A stretch of DNA of 58,587 nucleotides from an uncultured Acidobacteriaceae bacterium. Its GTDB lineage: Bacteria; Acidobacteriota; Terriglobia; Terriglobales; Acidobacteriaceae. Where the stretch lies: positions 1 to 58,587 of the forward strand of contig CAIKND010000222.1 of the NCBI GenBank assembly GCA_903828675.1. The letters run 5' to 3'. The notes under the pieces were generated by a model that saw only the letters and a program-made list of their open reading frames with translations, ran no database searches and was not told where the DNA came from. The position numbers and the translations under genes are program-made. The first letter of the stretch is position 1, and every line of letters starts with the position of its first letter. Shown here one piece after another: positions 41,929 through 50,196 of the stretch.

Positions 41929-43446
41929 ATGGCGACTTCGGAATTCTGGCAGAGACTATCGGCGTCTATGGCCTCCTCCCACGAATGGGAGGGCGGGTCG
42001 GCTGCAGAATCCACGCGGGGTTCGCGGGGCACTACCAAGCTCTGGATGGTTCTCGATGCAATCACCATCCTCGGCGCCGCAGGACTCGCCACTCTCTACG
42101 AAATGCATACCGGCCCTCTCGCCGGAGCCCGCGGCTTCTGGCACGGAACCCTGATTCATGGCCGTCCTATGTGGATACTGCTGGCCCTTCTCTGCGGGTT
42201 TACTGTCTCGCTCATGATTATCAGCAGGCGCTTGCATCTATATGCGCCCACCCGGTTGTCCTCCATATTGAGTGAGCAGAGGCTGAGTCTGCAGGCCTGC
42301 TTCACGGCCGGACTATTGCTTACCGGAGCCCTTTACCTGCTTCACGCCGACGACATTCCGCGCAGCATCGTGGTGCTCACGGTCGGGCTGGTCGCCGTTT
42401 CCCTCAGCCTCCGCCGGCTCGTTTACCGGGTCCTGCTTTATCGCCGGTACGATCGCGGGCTCGGCACCCGAAATGTACTCATTGTCGGCACCGGTCCTGA
42501 GGCCCATGCCCTCCGCCATCACCTCGAAAGCATCCGCCATCTCGGCTACACCTTCAAGGGGTTCATCGGTCTGCCCGGCGTCAGTTCGCGCTTTTCAGCA
42601 ACGTCCGGCGAGGTCATTGGCACGCTCGATACCCTCTTTCAGCATGCCCGCAAACAGTTCGTCGATGAAATTTTCTTCACTTCGCCCTGCGAGCGGGGAG
42701 TGGTCCAGGGCGTTCTCGAGCAAGCCCGCACCCAGGGCGTCGATCTGCGCGTCGTTCCTGACATGTACGACGGCCTCGCCTGGAACAGCCCCATCGAGTA
42801 CATAGGCCAGTTTCCCACCATCCCCCTCCACTGCGGCCATGTCCCTGAAGTGGGCCTGCTCTTCAAGCGCGTCTTCGACATCGTCTTTTCCATCTTACTG
42901 TTGCTCGTTATCTGGCCACTGCTGCTCATCATCGCCATCGCGGTCAAGCTGGATTCGCCGGGCCCCATCTTCTACTCCTCCGAACGCATCGGCAAGAAGG
43001 GCCGGGTCTTCTTGTGCACAAAATTTCGCACCATGGTGCGGGACGCAGAGAAGCGCCGCGCGGACATCATGCACATGAACGAACGGGACGGCGTGCTCTT
43101 CAAGATTTCCAACGATCCCCGCCTCACCAAGCTGGGCCATTTCCTCCGCAAGTATTCGCTGGATGAGTTGCCCCAGTTCTTTAACGTATTAAAGGGCGAC
43201 ATGAGCGTCGTCGGGCCCCGTCCGCCCATCGCCAGCGAGGTACGGGAATACAAGCTGAGTCACCTGCGGCGTCTGGACGTGACGCCCGGCATCACCGGTC
43301 TATGGCAGGTCCAGGGCCGGCAAGACCCGTCCTTCGCCAGCTATGTGTCGCTGGATGTCACCTACATCGACAACTGGAGCATCTGGCTGGATTTCAAAAT
43401 CATCATGAGAACCATCGGCGTCGTCTTCGCCGGCACCGGCTCCTAA
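41929..43446 (+). CDS. Polyprenyl glycosylphosphotransferase (exopolysaccharide priming enzyme, WbaP/WcaJ type)
   Basis: Starts exopolysaccharide or O-antigen repeat synthesis by moving a sugar-1-phosphate to undecaprenyl phosphate in the inner membrane. Four N-terminal membrane segments (about 40-175) and a Rossmann-like CoA_binding_3 domain ('NVLIVGTGPEAHALRHHLES', about 180-290) precede the membrane re-entrant helix 'VFDIVFSILLLLVIWPLLLIIAIAVKLDSPGPIFY' and the catalytic core. In the core are 'LCTKFRTMVRDAE', 'FLRKYSLDELPQFFNVLKGDMSVVGPRPP' (Asp-Glu pair) and 'TPGITGLWQVQGR'. 505 residues. No other polysaccharide gene is adjacent. Confidence 0.94.
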   Translation: MATSEFWQRLSASMASSHEWEGGSAAESTRGSRGTTKLWMVLDAITILGAAGLATLYEMHTGPLAGARGFWHGTLIHGRPMWILLALLCGFTVSLMIISRRLHLYAPTRLSSILSEQRLSLQACFTAGLLLTGALYLLHADDIPRSIVVLTVGLVAVSLSLRRLVYRVLLYRRYDRGLGTRNVLIVGTGPEAHALRHHLESIRHLGYTFKGFIGLPGVSSRFSATSGEVIGTLDTLFQHARKQFVDEIFFTSPCERGVVQGVLEQARTQGVDLRVVPDMYDGLAWNSPIEYIGQFPTIPLHCGHVPEVGLLFKRVFDIVFSILLLLVIWPLLLIIAIAVKLDSPGPIFYSSERIGKKGRVFLCTKFRTMVRDAEKRRADIMHMNERDGVLFKISNDPRLTKLGHFLRKYSLDELPQFFNVLKGDMSVVGPRPPIASEVREYKLSHLRRLDVTPGITGLWQVQGRQDPSFASYVSLDVTYIDNWSIWLDFKIIMRTIGVVFAGTGS

Positions 43447-43470
43447 GCCCCCCAAATCACCAATACCCTT

Positions 43471-43503
43471 CGCAAGGCCGCCCCTCTGCCCGGCGGCCTT
43501 GCG
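43471..43503 (+). terminator. Hairpin between the glycosyltransferase gene and nadE
   Basis: A perfect 12-bp stem CGCAAGGCCGCC / GGCGGCCTTGCG with a 9-base loop, 25 bases after the glycosyltransferase stop. No clear T run follows, so it may be an inefficient terminator that allows some read-through to nadE. Confidence 0.6.
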
Positions 43504-43526
43504 CATCTTGCATTTAAACTAATTCT

Positions 43527-45170
43527 GTGAAGATCGCATTGGCCCAGATCGATCCGACGGTCGGGGATTTTACAGGAAACCTTGAACGAATCGTTGCGGC
43601 CAGCCGCCGCGCAGCCGCACTGGGCGCGCGCCTCACCGTGTTTTCTGAGCTCGCCATCTGCGGCTATCCGCCCGCCGATTTCCTTGAGAAGCCCAGCTTC
43701 CTCGCCCGCTGCCGCAGCGCTGTCGACGAACTGGCCGCGGCCACCCGTGACTTGCCGTCGGCTGTGCTGGCTGGCGTGGCTTTGCCCGCCCCACCCGAGA
43801 CAGGCAAGCCTGCCGTCAATGCCGCCGTTCTGCTCGACCGAGGCACGCTTCTCCTCGAGCAGCACAAGCGGCTCCTCCCCTTTTACGACGTATTCGACGA
43901 GCAGCGTTACTTCGCCCCGTCCCGCGGGCAGCAGGTCGTCGAGTTGGACGGAGTCCGCCTCGCCATCACCATCTGCGAGGACGCCTGGAACGACAAGAAC
44001 TTCTGGCCCCAGCGTCTGTACAAGGTGGACCCGATGGAAGAGTTGATGCGTCAGCAGCCCGCCCTGCACATCAATCTGTCCTCGTCCCCCTTCTGGCACT
44101 CCAAGCGCGCCATTCGCCGCGAAATGCTGGCGGCCATCGCGCGCCGCGACGGCGTGCCCGTGCTCATGTCCAACCAGGTGGGTGGCAACGACAGCCTCAT
44201 CTTCGACGGCTCCTCCCTCGCCCTGAACGCGCGCGGGGAACTGATTGCCCAGGCCGCCTCCTTCGCTGAAGACCTGGTCGTCGTCGACCCCTTTGATGCC
44301 CCCGTCCTGCCCGTCGCCGAGGACGACGATACCGCCGCCGCCTACCGCGCCCTGGTCCTCGGCACCCGCGACTATGTGCGCAAATGCGGGTTCAAAAAGG
44401 CCCTTGTCGGCCTCAGCGGAGGCATCGATTCCGCGCTCGTCGCGGCCATTGCCGCCGATGCCCTCGGTCCCGAAAATGTCATCGCCGTCGGAATGCCCAG
44501 CCCCTACTCGTCCGCGGGCTCCATCGACGACAGCCGCCATTTGGCCGCCAATCTTGGCATCAGGTTTGAACTCATCGGCATCAGCGGCTTGTTCGCGGAG
44601 TTCACCCGCGCGCTCCAGCCCCAATTTGCAGGCCTCAAGGCGGATACCACCGAAGAAAACATTCAGTCCAGAATTCGAGGCTGCCTCCTGATGGCCCTCT
44701 CCAACAAATTTTCCGCCCTGGTGTTGACCACCGGCAATAAGTCCGAGATGGCCGTCGGTTACTGTACCCTCTACGGCGATATGGTGGGCGCGCTGGCGGT
44801 CATCGGCGACCTGGTCAAGACCCGCGTCTACGCGGTTTGCCGCTGGTTGAACCGGGAACGGGAGGTGATTCCGGCCGCGATCCTCGACAAGCCGCCCTCG
44901 GCCGAGTTGCGGCCCGACCAGAAAGACACCGATTCGCTGCCGCCCTACGAAGTTCTCGACCCCATCCTCGAGGCCTACGTCGAGCGCTACGAAACCCCCG
45001 AGCAGATCGCCCAGGCCAACGGTTTCCCACTCGATCTCGTCCAACAGGTGGTGCGCCTCGTCGAGCGTTCCGAGTACAAGCGTCAGCAGGCCGCGCCGGT
45101 TCTCAAGGTCACTTCAAAGTCGTTTGGCATGGGGCGCAGATTTCCCATCGCCGTCAAGGTAGAAGCCTAA
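43527..45170 (+). CDS. nadE: Glutamine-dependent NAD+ synthetase
   Basis: Last step of NAD synthesis: amidation of deamido-NAD using ammonia from glutamine. The N-terminal nitrilase-type glutaminase domain (1-260) has the E-K-C triad in 'VFSELAICGYPP', 'LLEQHKRLLPFYDVFDEQRYF' and 'LAITICEDAWND'. The C-terminal synthetase domain (about 275-547) has the PP-loop 'VGLSGGIDSALVAAIA' and 'VLTTGNKSEMAVGYCTLYGDMVG'. 547 residues is normal for the two-domain form. A GTG start at 43527 begins directly with the first strand MKIALAQIDP. Confidence 0.96.
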   Translation: MKIALAQIDPTVGDFTGNLERIVAASRRAAALGARLTVFSELAICGYPPADFLEKPSFLARCRSAVDELAAATRDLPSAVLAGVALPAPPETGKPAVNAAVLLDRGTLLLEQHKRLLPFYDVFDEQRYFAPSRGQQVVELDGVRLAITICEDAWNDKNFWPQRLYKVDPMEELMRQQPALHINLSSSPFWHSKRAIRREMLAAIARRDGVPVLMSNQVGGNDSLIFDGSSLALNARGELIAQAASFAEDLVVVDPFDAPVLPVAEDDDTAAAYRALVLGTRDYVRKCGFKKALVGLSGGIDSALVAAIAADALGPENVIAVGMPSPYSSAGSIDDSRHLAANLGIRFELIGISGLFAEFTRALQPQFAGLKADTTEENIQSRIRGCLLMALSNKFSALVLTTGNKSEMAVGYCTLYGDMVGALAVIGDLVKTRVYAVCRWLNREREVIPAAILDKPPSAELRPDQKDTDSLPPYEVLDPILEAYVERYETPEQIAQANGFPLDLVQQVVRLVERSEYKRQQAAPVLKVTSKSFGMGRRFPIAVKVEA

Positions 45171-45226
45171 CCTATGAGGTATAAGCTAGAATCTGGGAAG
45201 ATTCCCGCGAAATAAGGAGAAACAGC

Positions 45227-46213
45227 TTGATCCGTCCGTCCGTCCGTTTTGCCAGCGTTGCCGCGCTGGTTGCTCTTTCCATGCCCGTAATTCAGACTGC
45301 CGCACAGACCCAGGTTCCCGCTGCGCCCGCCGCGGAACTGTCCGCCCCCGCTCCTGCGGCCGCGCCCGTGTTCCCCAAGCCCGACCCGGCCAACTTCACC
45401 GCCTCAACGCCCTCCAAGGACGTCATCAACGCCTTTTTGTCGGCCAGTTGGGGCTATGAGGATAACCGAATCTGGCAGATTCAGGCCATCGTCAAGACCC
45501 CCGTCGATGGAATCACCAAGGTGGTCGTTTTTGTCGGCGACAAGACCGGCAAAGAGAAGCCCCAGGCCCTCGAGTTCTTTGCCCTCGCTGATGGCAAGCA
45601 CATCATCGCCGGCGACCAGATTGTCGCTTTCGGCGCTCAGCCCTATGCCGACTATCGCGCCCTCATGCAGGCCAAGGCAGACGGCCCCTACCGCGGATCG
45701 GCCGCCAAGGAACTCCTGCTTGTCGAGTTCGCGGATTTCCAATGCCCCCATTGCAAAGAGGCGCAGGCCAATATGGACAAGCTTGTGGTCGATTTCCCCA
45801 AGGCCCGCATCGTCTTTGAGAATGACCCCATCCCCTCCATTCACCCCCAATCTGTGACCGCCGCATCCTACGGAGTTTGCGCGGCAAAGCTGGCCGGCAG
45901 CACGGCCTTCTTCCAGTTCGCAGCCGCGGTCTTTGACGGCCAGGATGGCCTCGCCACACCCGATGGCGCCATGCTCACCCTCAACAGCGCCTTAGCCAAG
46001 GCCGGTGTTGACACCGCGAAGGTAGCCGCCTGCGCCGCCACCTCTGAAACCAAGGCGGCAGTCGACGCCTCCACCAAACTCGCCTCAGACCTCGGCATCA
46101 CCACGGTGCCCACCCTGGTCATCAACGGTCGCCAGGTGCCCGCAAACGCGCCCTACGATACCCTCAAAAAGATCATCGAGTACCAGATCAAGCTCGACGG
46201 CATCACCAACTAA
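45227..46213 (+). CDS. DsbA-like secreted thioredoxin-fold protein
   Basis: A signal peptide (1-27) and a Pro/Ala-rich segment (to about 55) precede a domain of about 100 residues and then a Thioredoxin_4/DsbA fold. The active site is CPHC in 'VEFADFQCPHCKEAQANM', and the cis-proline loop is TTVPT. It probably acts in periplasmic thiol oxidation or reduction. A TTG start at 45227 has a strong AAGGAGA upstream. The extra domain ('ASWGYEDNRIWQIQAI', 'KVVVFVGDKTGKEKPQALEFFALADGKHII') is often found in acidobacterial DsbA-like proteins, from memory. A strong terminator follows. Confidence 0.87.
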   Translation: MIRPSVRFASVAALVALSMPVIQTAAQTQVPAAPAAELSAPAPAAAPVFPKPDPANFTASTPSKDVINAFLSASWGYEDNRIWQIQAIVKTPVDGITKVVVFVGDKTGKEKPQALEFFALADGKHIIAGDQIVAFGAQPYADYRALMQAKADGPYRGSAAKELLLVEFADFQCPHCKEAQANMDKLVVDFPKARIVFENDPIPSIHPQSVTAASYGVCAAKLAGSTAFFQFAAAVFDGQDGLATPDGAMLTLNSALAKAGVDTAKVAACAATSETKAAVDASTKLASDLGITTVPTLVINGRQVPANAPYDTLKKIIEYQIKLDGITN

Positions 46214-46238
46214 CCAGCCCACAATCTAACCAGAAATA

Positions 46239-46295
46239 AACCTCCTGTACAGCGCCAACCCCATCCAGGTGAGCGCCCCGTACAGGAGGTTTTTC
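46239..46295 (+). terminator. Rho-independent terminator after the DsbA-like gene
   Basis: A 12-bp outer stem AACCTCCTGTAC / GTACAGGAGGTT followed by TTTTTCTC. The loop of about 29 bases can form a small inner AGCGC/GCGCC pairing. It begins 26 bases after the stop codon. Confidence 0.9.
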
Positions 46296-46332
46296 TCTGC
46301 TCAATGAAACGCCGGAGCAAGGTAATCCAGGC

Positions 46333-46564
46333 CTTTACATACTGCGAAAAATAAACATTCGAAATCCACAGACGTGCTTTGTAACATGGGACGATTTTAG
46401 TCGGGCCGCAAAACGCCTATTATCAACGTTGGGCTTTACAGGCTGCGGAAGAACTCATCGATCGACTGCATCTGGCGAGCTTTGTAACAGGGCACGACTT
46501 TACAGGCTGCGAAAAAACTCATTGTTCGAAGGAAACTGGCGAGTTTTGTATCAGGGCACGACTT
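46333..46564 (+). repeat. Three related ~65-base units (46333-46397, 46434-46498, 46499-46564)
   Basis: Each unit runs from 'TTTACA..CTGCG' through 'CTTTGTAACAGGG' to 'CACGAC'. The second and third are directly adjacent and similar throughout; the first is more diverged. The first and third are followed by TTTAGTCGGGCCGC, which pairs partly with GCACGAC. Related pieces occur at 57764-58005. No protein product is likely. Confidence 0.7.
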
Positions 46565-46603
46565 TAGTCGGGCCGCAAACCGCTGGGAACAAATGTGGGC
46601 TTT

Positions 46604-46640
46604 AGCCCCTGCTGCATCCCTATCAGGACATCGACTCAAA
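46604..46640 (+). repeat. 37-base dispersed repeat, left copy
   Basis: It matches the reverse complement of 57764-57800 with three differences by my hand alignment. It follows the GGGCTTTAGCCC palindrome, whose inverse also occurs near the right copy. Confidence 0.75.
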
Positions 46641-46703
46641 TCCGGCGTCTATCCGGCGGGTGGCCACGGTCTCGGTGACTTTTTTCAACCCAGATGAGGG
46701 TGC

Positions 46704-46829
46704 CACCGGTCCCTTGCATTTGGGGACCGGTGATGACGGCGATACCGAATCATCGGCGTTTTGTGGGTCGCTCCTGAAACACCGCCTACTCGTCTCCAAC
46801 CCGTTTCTCAGATTGGAGACGGATAGGCG
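46704..46829 (+). repeat. Two long hairpins in the repeat-rich gap
   Basis: Hairpin 1: CACCGGTCCC (46704-46713) against GGGACCGGTG (46723-46732), a perfect 10-bp stem. Hairpin 2: 46783-46799 against 46813-46829, 17 positions with two mismatches. With the hairpin at 46858 they form three consecutive stem-loops. An open frame at 46660-47049 is made of these and is not a credible gene. Confidence 0.75.
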
Positions 46830-46857
46830 ACCATCCGCTCAATTGGCACATCGCTCC

Positions 46858-46901
46858 GTGCCCCATCCATTCGCCGTGTTTTTGGCGAATGGGTGGGACA
46901 G
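46858..46901 (+). repeat. Dispersed hairpin repeat, copy 5
   Basis: Outer arms GTGCCCCATCC and GGGTGGGACAG with inner stem ATTCGCC/GGCGAAT. Only one base differs from copy 1 (553-596), although they lie 46 kb apart. Confidence 0.85.
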
Positions 46902-47038
46902 CAACAAACTAATCCTCGTGCCTTTCCATCCCCTAAGTGCAGTTCGCAGTCATGCCTCAGGTCTCGCCGCACCCAGAAATGATAAAAACGCCCCCGATTT
47001 TCACCTTGCTGAATTGAAAGAACTTAGTCGCAATTTTC

Positions 47039-47181
47039 GCTGCAGATAATTGCCGCTCAAAGGCGCACAATCTTTATATGGAGTTCCTCAACGCAAATCG
47101 CCGTCCCTCGAAAGATGCGCTGGCGCATACCCGCCAGAGGCCCCACCCCCCTCCCTACCCTCCCTACCCACCCCCCCTCCC
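47039..47181 (+). repeat. 143-base G-quadruplex-prone repeat, left copy
   Basis: It begins GCTGCAGATAATT and ends in a pyrimidine tract of CCC runs (about 47141-47181), which on the minus strand is a series of GGG-to-GGGGGGG runs suited to a G-quadruplex. The reverse complement of 54739-54881 aligns over the same 143 bases with no gaps and about ten mismatches. All mismatches fall in the first ~100 bases; the G/C tract is identical. Confidence 0.9.
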
Positions 47182-47382
47182 AGTTGTGGAGCGAAGACAT
47201 AAACCAATATCCGCATAACTTGTTTGTAATAAGCGGAATATGCCAATAGATCGCAGCATTCTAGAGGGCTTTTGTTGTCGATATGGTAAACAAATGTCCA
47301 GTCTGTTTGCAGCCCGATCAAGGATCTTTCCCTTCTTCGCGCCGAACTCGGTGCTCCCGTAAATTAAAGATATATGCCAAAT

Positions 47383-47421
47383 TGTGACAGCGCTCACATT
47401 GGTCAGGTGACTTGGCTCACA
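47383..47421 (+). promoter_or_regulatory. Two CRP-like operator sites upstream of the lipoprotein/multicopper oxidase genes
   Basis: Site 1 is TGTGA-N6-TCACA at 47383-47398, a perfect match to the E. coli CRP core consensus. Site 2 is GGTGA-N6-TCACA at 47406-47421, one base off. Their centres are 23 bases apart, about two helical turns, and 130-165 bases before the ATG at 47550. A CTCATTGTGAG palindrome follows about 30 bases on. The regulator is inferred from the motif only; the 5' repeat-rich gap (46214-47549) has no other candidate promoter signal that I can support. Confidence 0.5.
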
Positions 47422-47549
47422 TCGCACAGATCAACTTGCGGTCACTCTCATTGTGAGTACCGCAATTATGACGATTTGTTCACCAGCCGAAAGGCTTCTC
47501 AAGCGCTTTCGACCTTCTGAACAAACGAGGCACTCCCCAAAGGAAGGTC

Positions 47550-47996
47550 ATGTACATTCGCTATTGTTTTGCTGCTGTCGTTGTCTTGGTTCTCTCGGGT
47601 TGCGGATCGGGTAGCCAGGTCGCAACAACCACAACTCCACCTGTCGCGCCGCCTCCGGCAACACAGGTGACACTCTCGGTCAATCCTAGTTCGGTCGAGC
47701 CCGGCCAGTCCGCAACTCTCTCTTGGAGTTCGGCCAACGCCACTTCATGTACCGCCAGCGGTGACTGGAAAGGCACCCAGCAGACGAATGGGTCGCTGAA
47801 TGTCATTCTGCCGGGCTCCAAAGCCTTGTCCTTCACCTTGGCATGCACGGGCGCGAATGGCAGTCCGTCCCAAACGGCAAAACTGAGTGTGGCTCTACCT
47901 CCGGGTGGATGCACAGCCAGTCCCGCCGTTTCGCCAAGCGCTGACAGACGGACCTCCCGCCACCGGAAGTCCCTCGCCATCGGCAAAGGCCTGTAG
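47550..47996 (+). CDS. Small lipoprotein with Ig-like domain
   Basis: 148 residues. Lipobox LVLSGC (Cys18) after a short hydrophobic segment, then a Thr/Pro-rich linker and an Ig-like fold of the type 'VTLSVNPSSVEPGQSATLSWSSANATSCTASGDWKGTQQTNGS' ending 'SLAC..ASQTAKLSVALPPGG'. This domain is common in acidobacterial surface proteins. The last ~28 residues (from CTASPAVS) become Arg/Ser-rich and unlike the rest, so a frameshift or truncation of a longer protein is possible. AAGGAAGG lies 7 bases before the ATG. The multicopper oxidase gene follows after 52 bases and is probably co-transcribed. Confidence 0.7.
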   Translation: MYIRYCFAAVVVLVLSGCGSGSQVATTTTPPVAPPPATQVTLSVNPSSVEPGQSATLSWSSANATSCTASGDWKGTQQTNGSLNVILPGSKALSFTLACTGANGSPSQTAKLSVALPPGGCTASPAVSPSADRRTSRHRKSLAIGKGL

Positions 47997-48048
47997 GCAC
48001 CAGTTCGGTGCTGTCCCAAATTCACCCCGATTGACCATGGAGAATCGT

Positions 48049-50172
48049 ATGCCCACTCGCAGAGAGTTTCTCAAGACCACGCTCGTTGCAGGTACCGCCC
48101 TGGCCCTTTTCAAAGGTAGTGAAGGCAAGATCTGGGCGTTCGCGCAGAGCCCTTCGTTGCGCAAGTTCGTAGCGCCCTTGCCGGGCCTTGGCCCCAATGG
48201 CATTCCCGTCGCGAATACCGCCGCAGGCCCATATCCCGGCGCCGACTTTTATCGCCTGTCCGCGCAGCAGTTCGAGCAGCAGATGCACCCTGATTTGCCG
48301 AATCCGACGCGCCTCTGGGGTTACGTTGACCTCACCACAAATAGTCCCGCATACCTCGGTCCGGCCATTGTCGCCACGCGCGGAAAGCCCGTTGTCATTC
48401 GCATGGAAAACGACCTTCCCGCGCGCCATATTCTCCCGGTGGATACCACCCTTATGGGATCCGAGCCAGGCGTTCCTCAAAACCGCTGCTGCGTTCACCT
48501 CCACGGCGGATTGGTCCCCTGGACATCAGACGGCGGTCCCTATGCCTGGTACGCACCCACTGGCACCGTTGGAGCAACCGATGGCACCTCGGGTCCATGC
48601 TTCCTCAACGGGGTTCCCGGATCGCCGGGGCACGCCGACTATTACTACCCCAACGACCAGAGCGCTCGATTGGCCTGGTACCACGATCACTCCATCGGAA
48701 TCACCCGCCTCAATGCCTATGCAGGCATGGCCGCTCCCTATCTCATCGTCGACGATGTCGAAGCTATCCTCACCAGTGGATCCGCTCCGGCCGTTCCTTC
48801 GCTCGCCTACACCATTCCCCTCGTGCTCCAGGACAAAATGTTCAAGATGACGAGCGATCAGTGGGGACGTCCCGGCGACCTGTGGTATCCCTACGTTTAC
48901 GAATCAAACAGCTCCGGACCCGACGGCCGATGGGATCGGGGTGAGCCCTCTGACGGCTTCGCCAACGAGGGAGTGCCCGAGACTCCGTCCTGCGTGCCTG
49001 AGTTCTTTGCCGATACGCCAGTAATCAATGGCATGGCCTATCCGTATGCCGAGGTCCAGCCGCGGCGCTACCGGTTCCTGTTGCTCAACGGCTCTCAAGC
49101 CCGGTTCTTCCACCTGCAACTCTATTACGAGTCGGCGCAAAATCCCGGAGAGCCCGATTTCGGCAAGCCAGGCCCGGCGTTTATTCAGATCGGGAGTGAA
49201 GGAGGACTGCTTCCTTCACCCGTTGTCCTTAACTCGCCTCCAGTGCAGATTCCCGTGGATTGCCAAGGCAACGTAAACCCCGATGGCCCATTCAACTTAC
49301 TGCTCGCACCGGCCGAGCGCGCCGATCTGGTCGTGGATTTCTCAAGCGTGCCTAGCGGCGCCAAACTCATCCTCTACAACGATGCGCCCGCACCCTTCCC
49401 TGGCGGTGACTCCCGCAACGACTACTTCACCGGGTGTCCCGATCAGACGAGTATCGGTGGTGCCCCGTCCACTGTTGTCGGCAAGGGCCCCAACACGCGC
49501 ACCCTCATGCAACTTCGCATGGTGCCGTTGGTCGGCGCCAAAGATCCGCTCGACTTCAATGCGACCTATAGCGCTCTTCAGACAGCACTACCCGCCGCGT
49601 ACGAAGCCTCGCACGTGCCTTATGGAGAGCCGGATCTCGATCCCGCCGCCTCCGGTGTGATTTTCGAAAACAAAACACTCAACGAAGATTTCGATGAATA
49701 TGGACGTCTCATCCAGAGAGTCGGATCAGACTATCCGGCTTACTCAGATAGCTATGGCTTGAATTATTCCGATCCTCCGACCGAGGTCTATAAGGACGGG
49801 CAGACAGTTGTCTGGGACATCTACAACACCACCGGCGACACCCACCCCATGCATTTTCACCTGGTCAACGTACAAGTACTCGGACGTGCTCCGTTCGATA
49901 ACTCCATTCCAAGTCAACTGACATTCAAACCCTTGGGTCCTTGGTTGCCGCCTGACCCGAACTATCGTGGATGGAAGGAAACAGTTCGAATAAATCCGGG
50001 CGAAGTCGTGCGGGTGATTATGAAATTCACTCTTCCGACGGTCCCGTTCGCCGTGCCCGGCAGTCCGCGAGCAGGTATGCAGCATGGCCACGAGTATGTG
50101 TGGCATTGTCATATTCTCGAGCATGAGGAACATGACATGATGAGGCCACTCGTCATCCTGCCTAAAACTTAA
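48049..50172 (+). CDS. Tat-exported multicopper oxidase (CotA/bilirubin-oxidase-like)
   Basis: Laccase-type enzyme that oxidises phenols, bilirubin-like compounds or metal ions and reduces O2 to water. The N-terminus is a Tat signal (TRREFLKTTLVAGTALAL). All four copper-binding blocks are present: HLHGG (His150, His152), WYHDH (His212, His214), HPMHFH (His599, His602, His604) and HCHILEHEEHDMM (His686, Cys687, His688; His692; axial Met near 697). Three cupredoxin domains are expected from the 707 residues. The blocks match the CotA group best. ATG 48049 has GGAG just upstream; ATG 48037 and the longer open frame from 47887 are less likely. Confidence 0.93.
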   Translation: MPTRREFLKTTLVAGTALALFKGSEGKIWAFAQSPSLRKFVAPLPGLGPNGIPVANTAAGPYPGADFYRLSAQQFEQQMHPDLPNPTRLWGYVDLTTNSPAYLGPAIVATRGKPVVIRMENDLPARHILPVDTTLMGSEPGVPQNRCCVHLHGGLVPWTSDGGPYAWYAPTGTVGATDGTSGPCFLNGVPGSPGHADYYYPNDQSARLAWYHDHSIGITRLNAYAGMAAPYLIVDDVEAILTSGSAPAVPSLAYTIPLVLQDKMFKMTSDQWGRPGDLWYPYVYESNSSGPDGRWDRGEPSDGFANEGVPETPSCVPEFFADTPVINGMAYPYAEVQPRRYRFLLLNGSQARFFHLQLYYESAQNPGEPDFGKPGPAFIQIGSEGGLLPSPVVLNSPPVQIPVDCQGNVNPDGPFNLLLAPAERADLVVDFSSVPSGAKLILYNDAPAPFPGGDSRNDYFTGCPDQTSIGGAPSTVVGKGPNTRTLMQLRMVPLVGAKDPLDFNATYSALQTALPAAYEASHVPYGEPDLDPAASGVIFENKTLNEDFDEYGRLIQRVGSDYPAYSDSYGLNYSDPPTEVYKDGQTVVWDIYNTTGDTHPMHFHLVNVQVLGRAPFDNSIPSQLTFKPLGPWLPPDPNYRGWKETVRINPGEVVRVIMKFTLPTVPFAVPGSPRAGMQHGHEYVWHCHILEHEEHDMMRPLVILPKT

Positions 50173-50196
50173 TTGTTGTTCTGCATTGCAGCTCGT

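Noticed and set aside
43443..45044. Long minus-strand open frame of 533 codons
   Set aside because: It is antisense to nadE, whose protein has complete glutaminase and synthetase motifs; the antisense frame has no recognisable domain and follows from high GC.
46333..46640. Possible CRISPR-like array
   Set aside because: Units are adjacent and diverged, with no uniform spacers and no cas genes in the window.
46660..47049. 129-codon plus-strand frame
   Set aside because: It runs through two hairpins and hairpin-repeat copy 5, so its sequence is repeat, not protein.
47887..48048. Longer start for the multicopper oxidase
   Set aside because: It overlaps the lipoprotein gene in another frame and would bury the Tat signal about 54 residues inside; ATG 48049 with GGAG is better.
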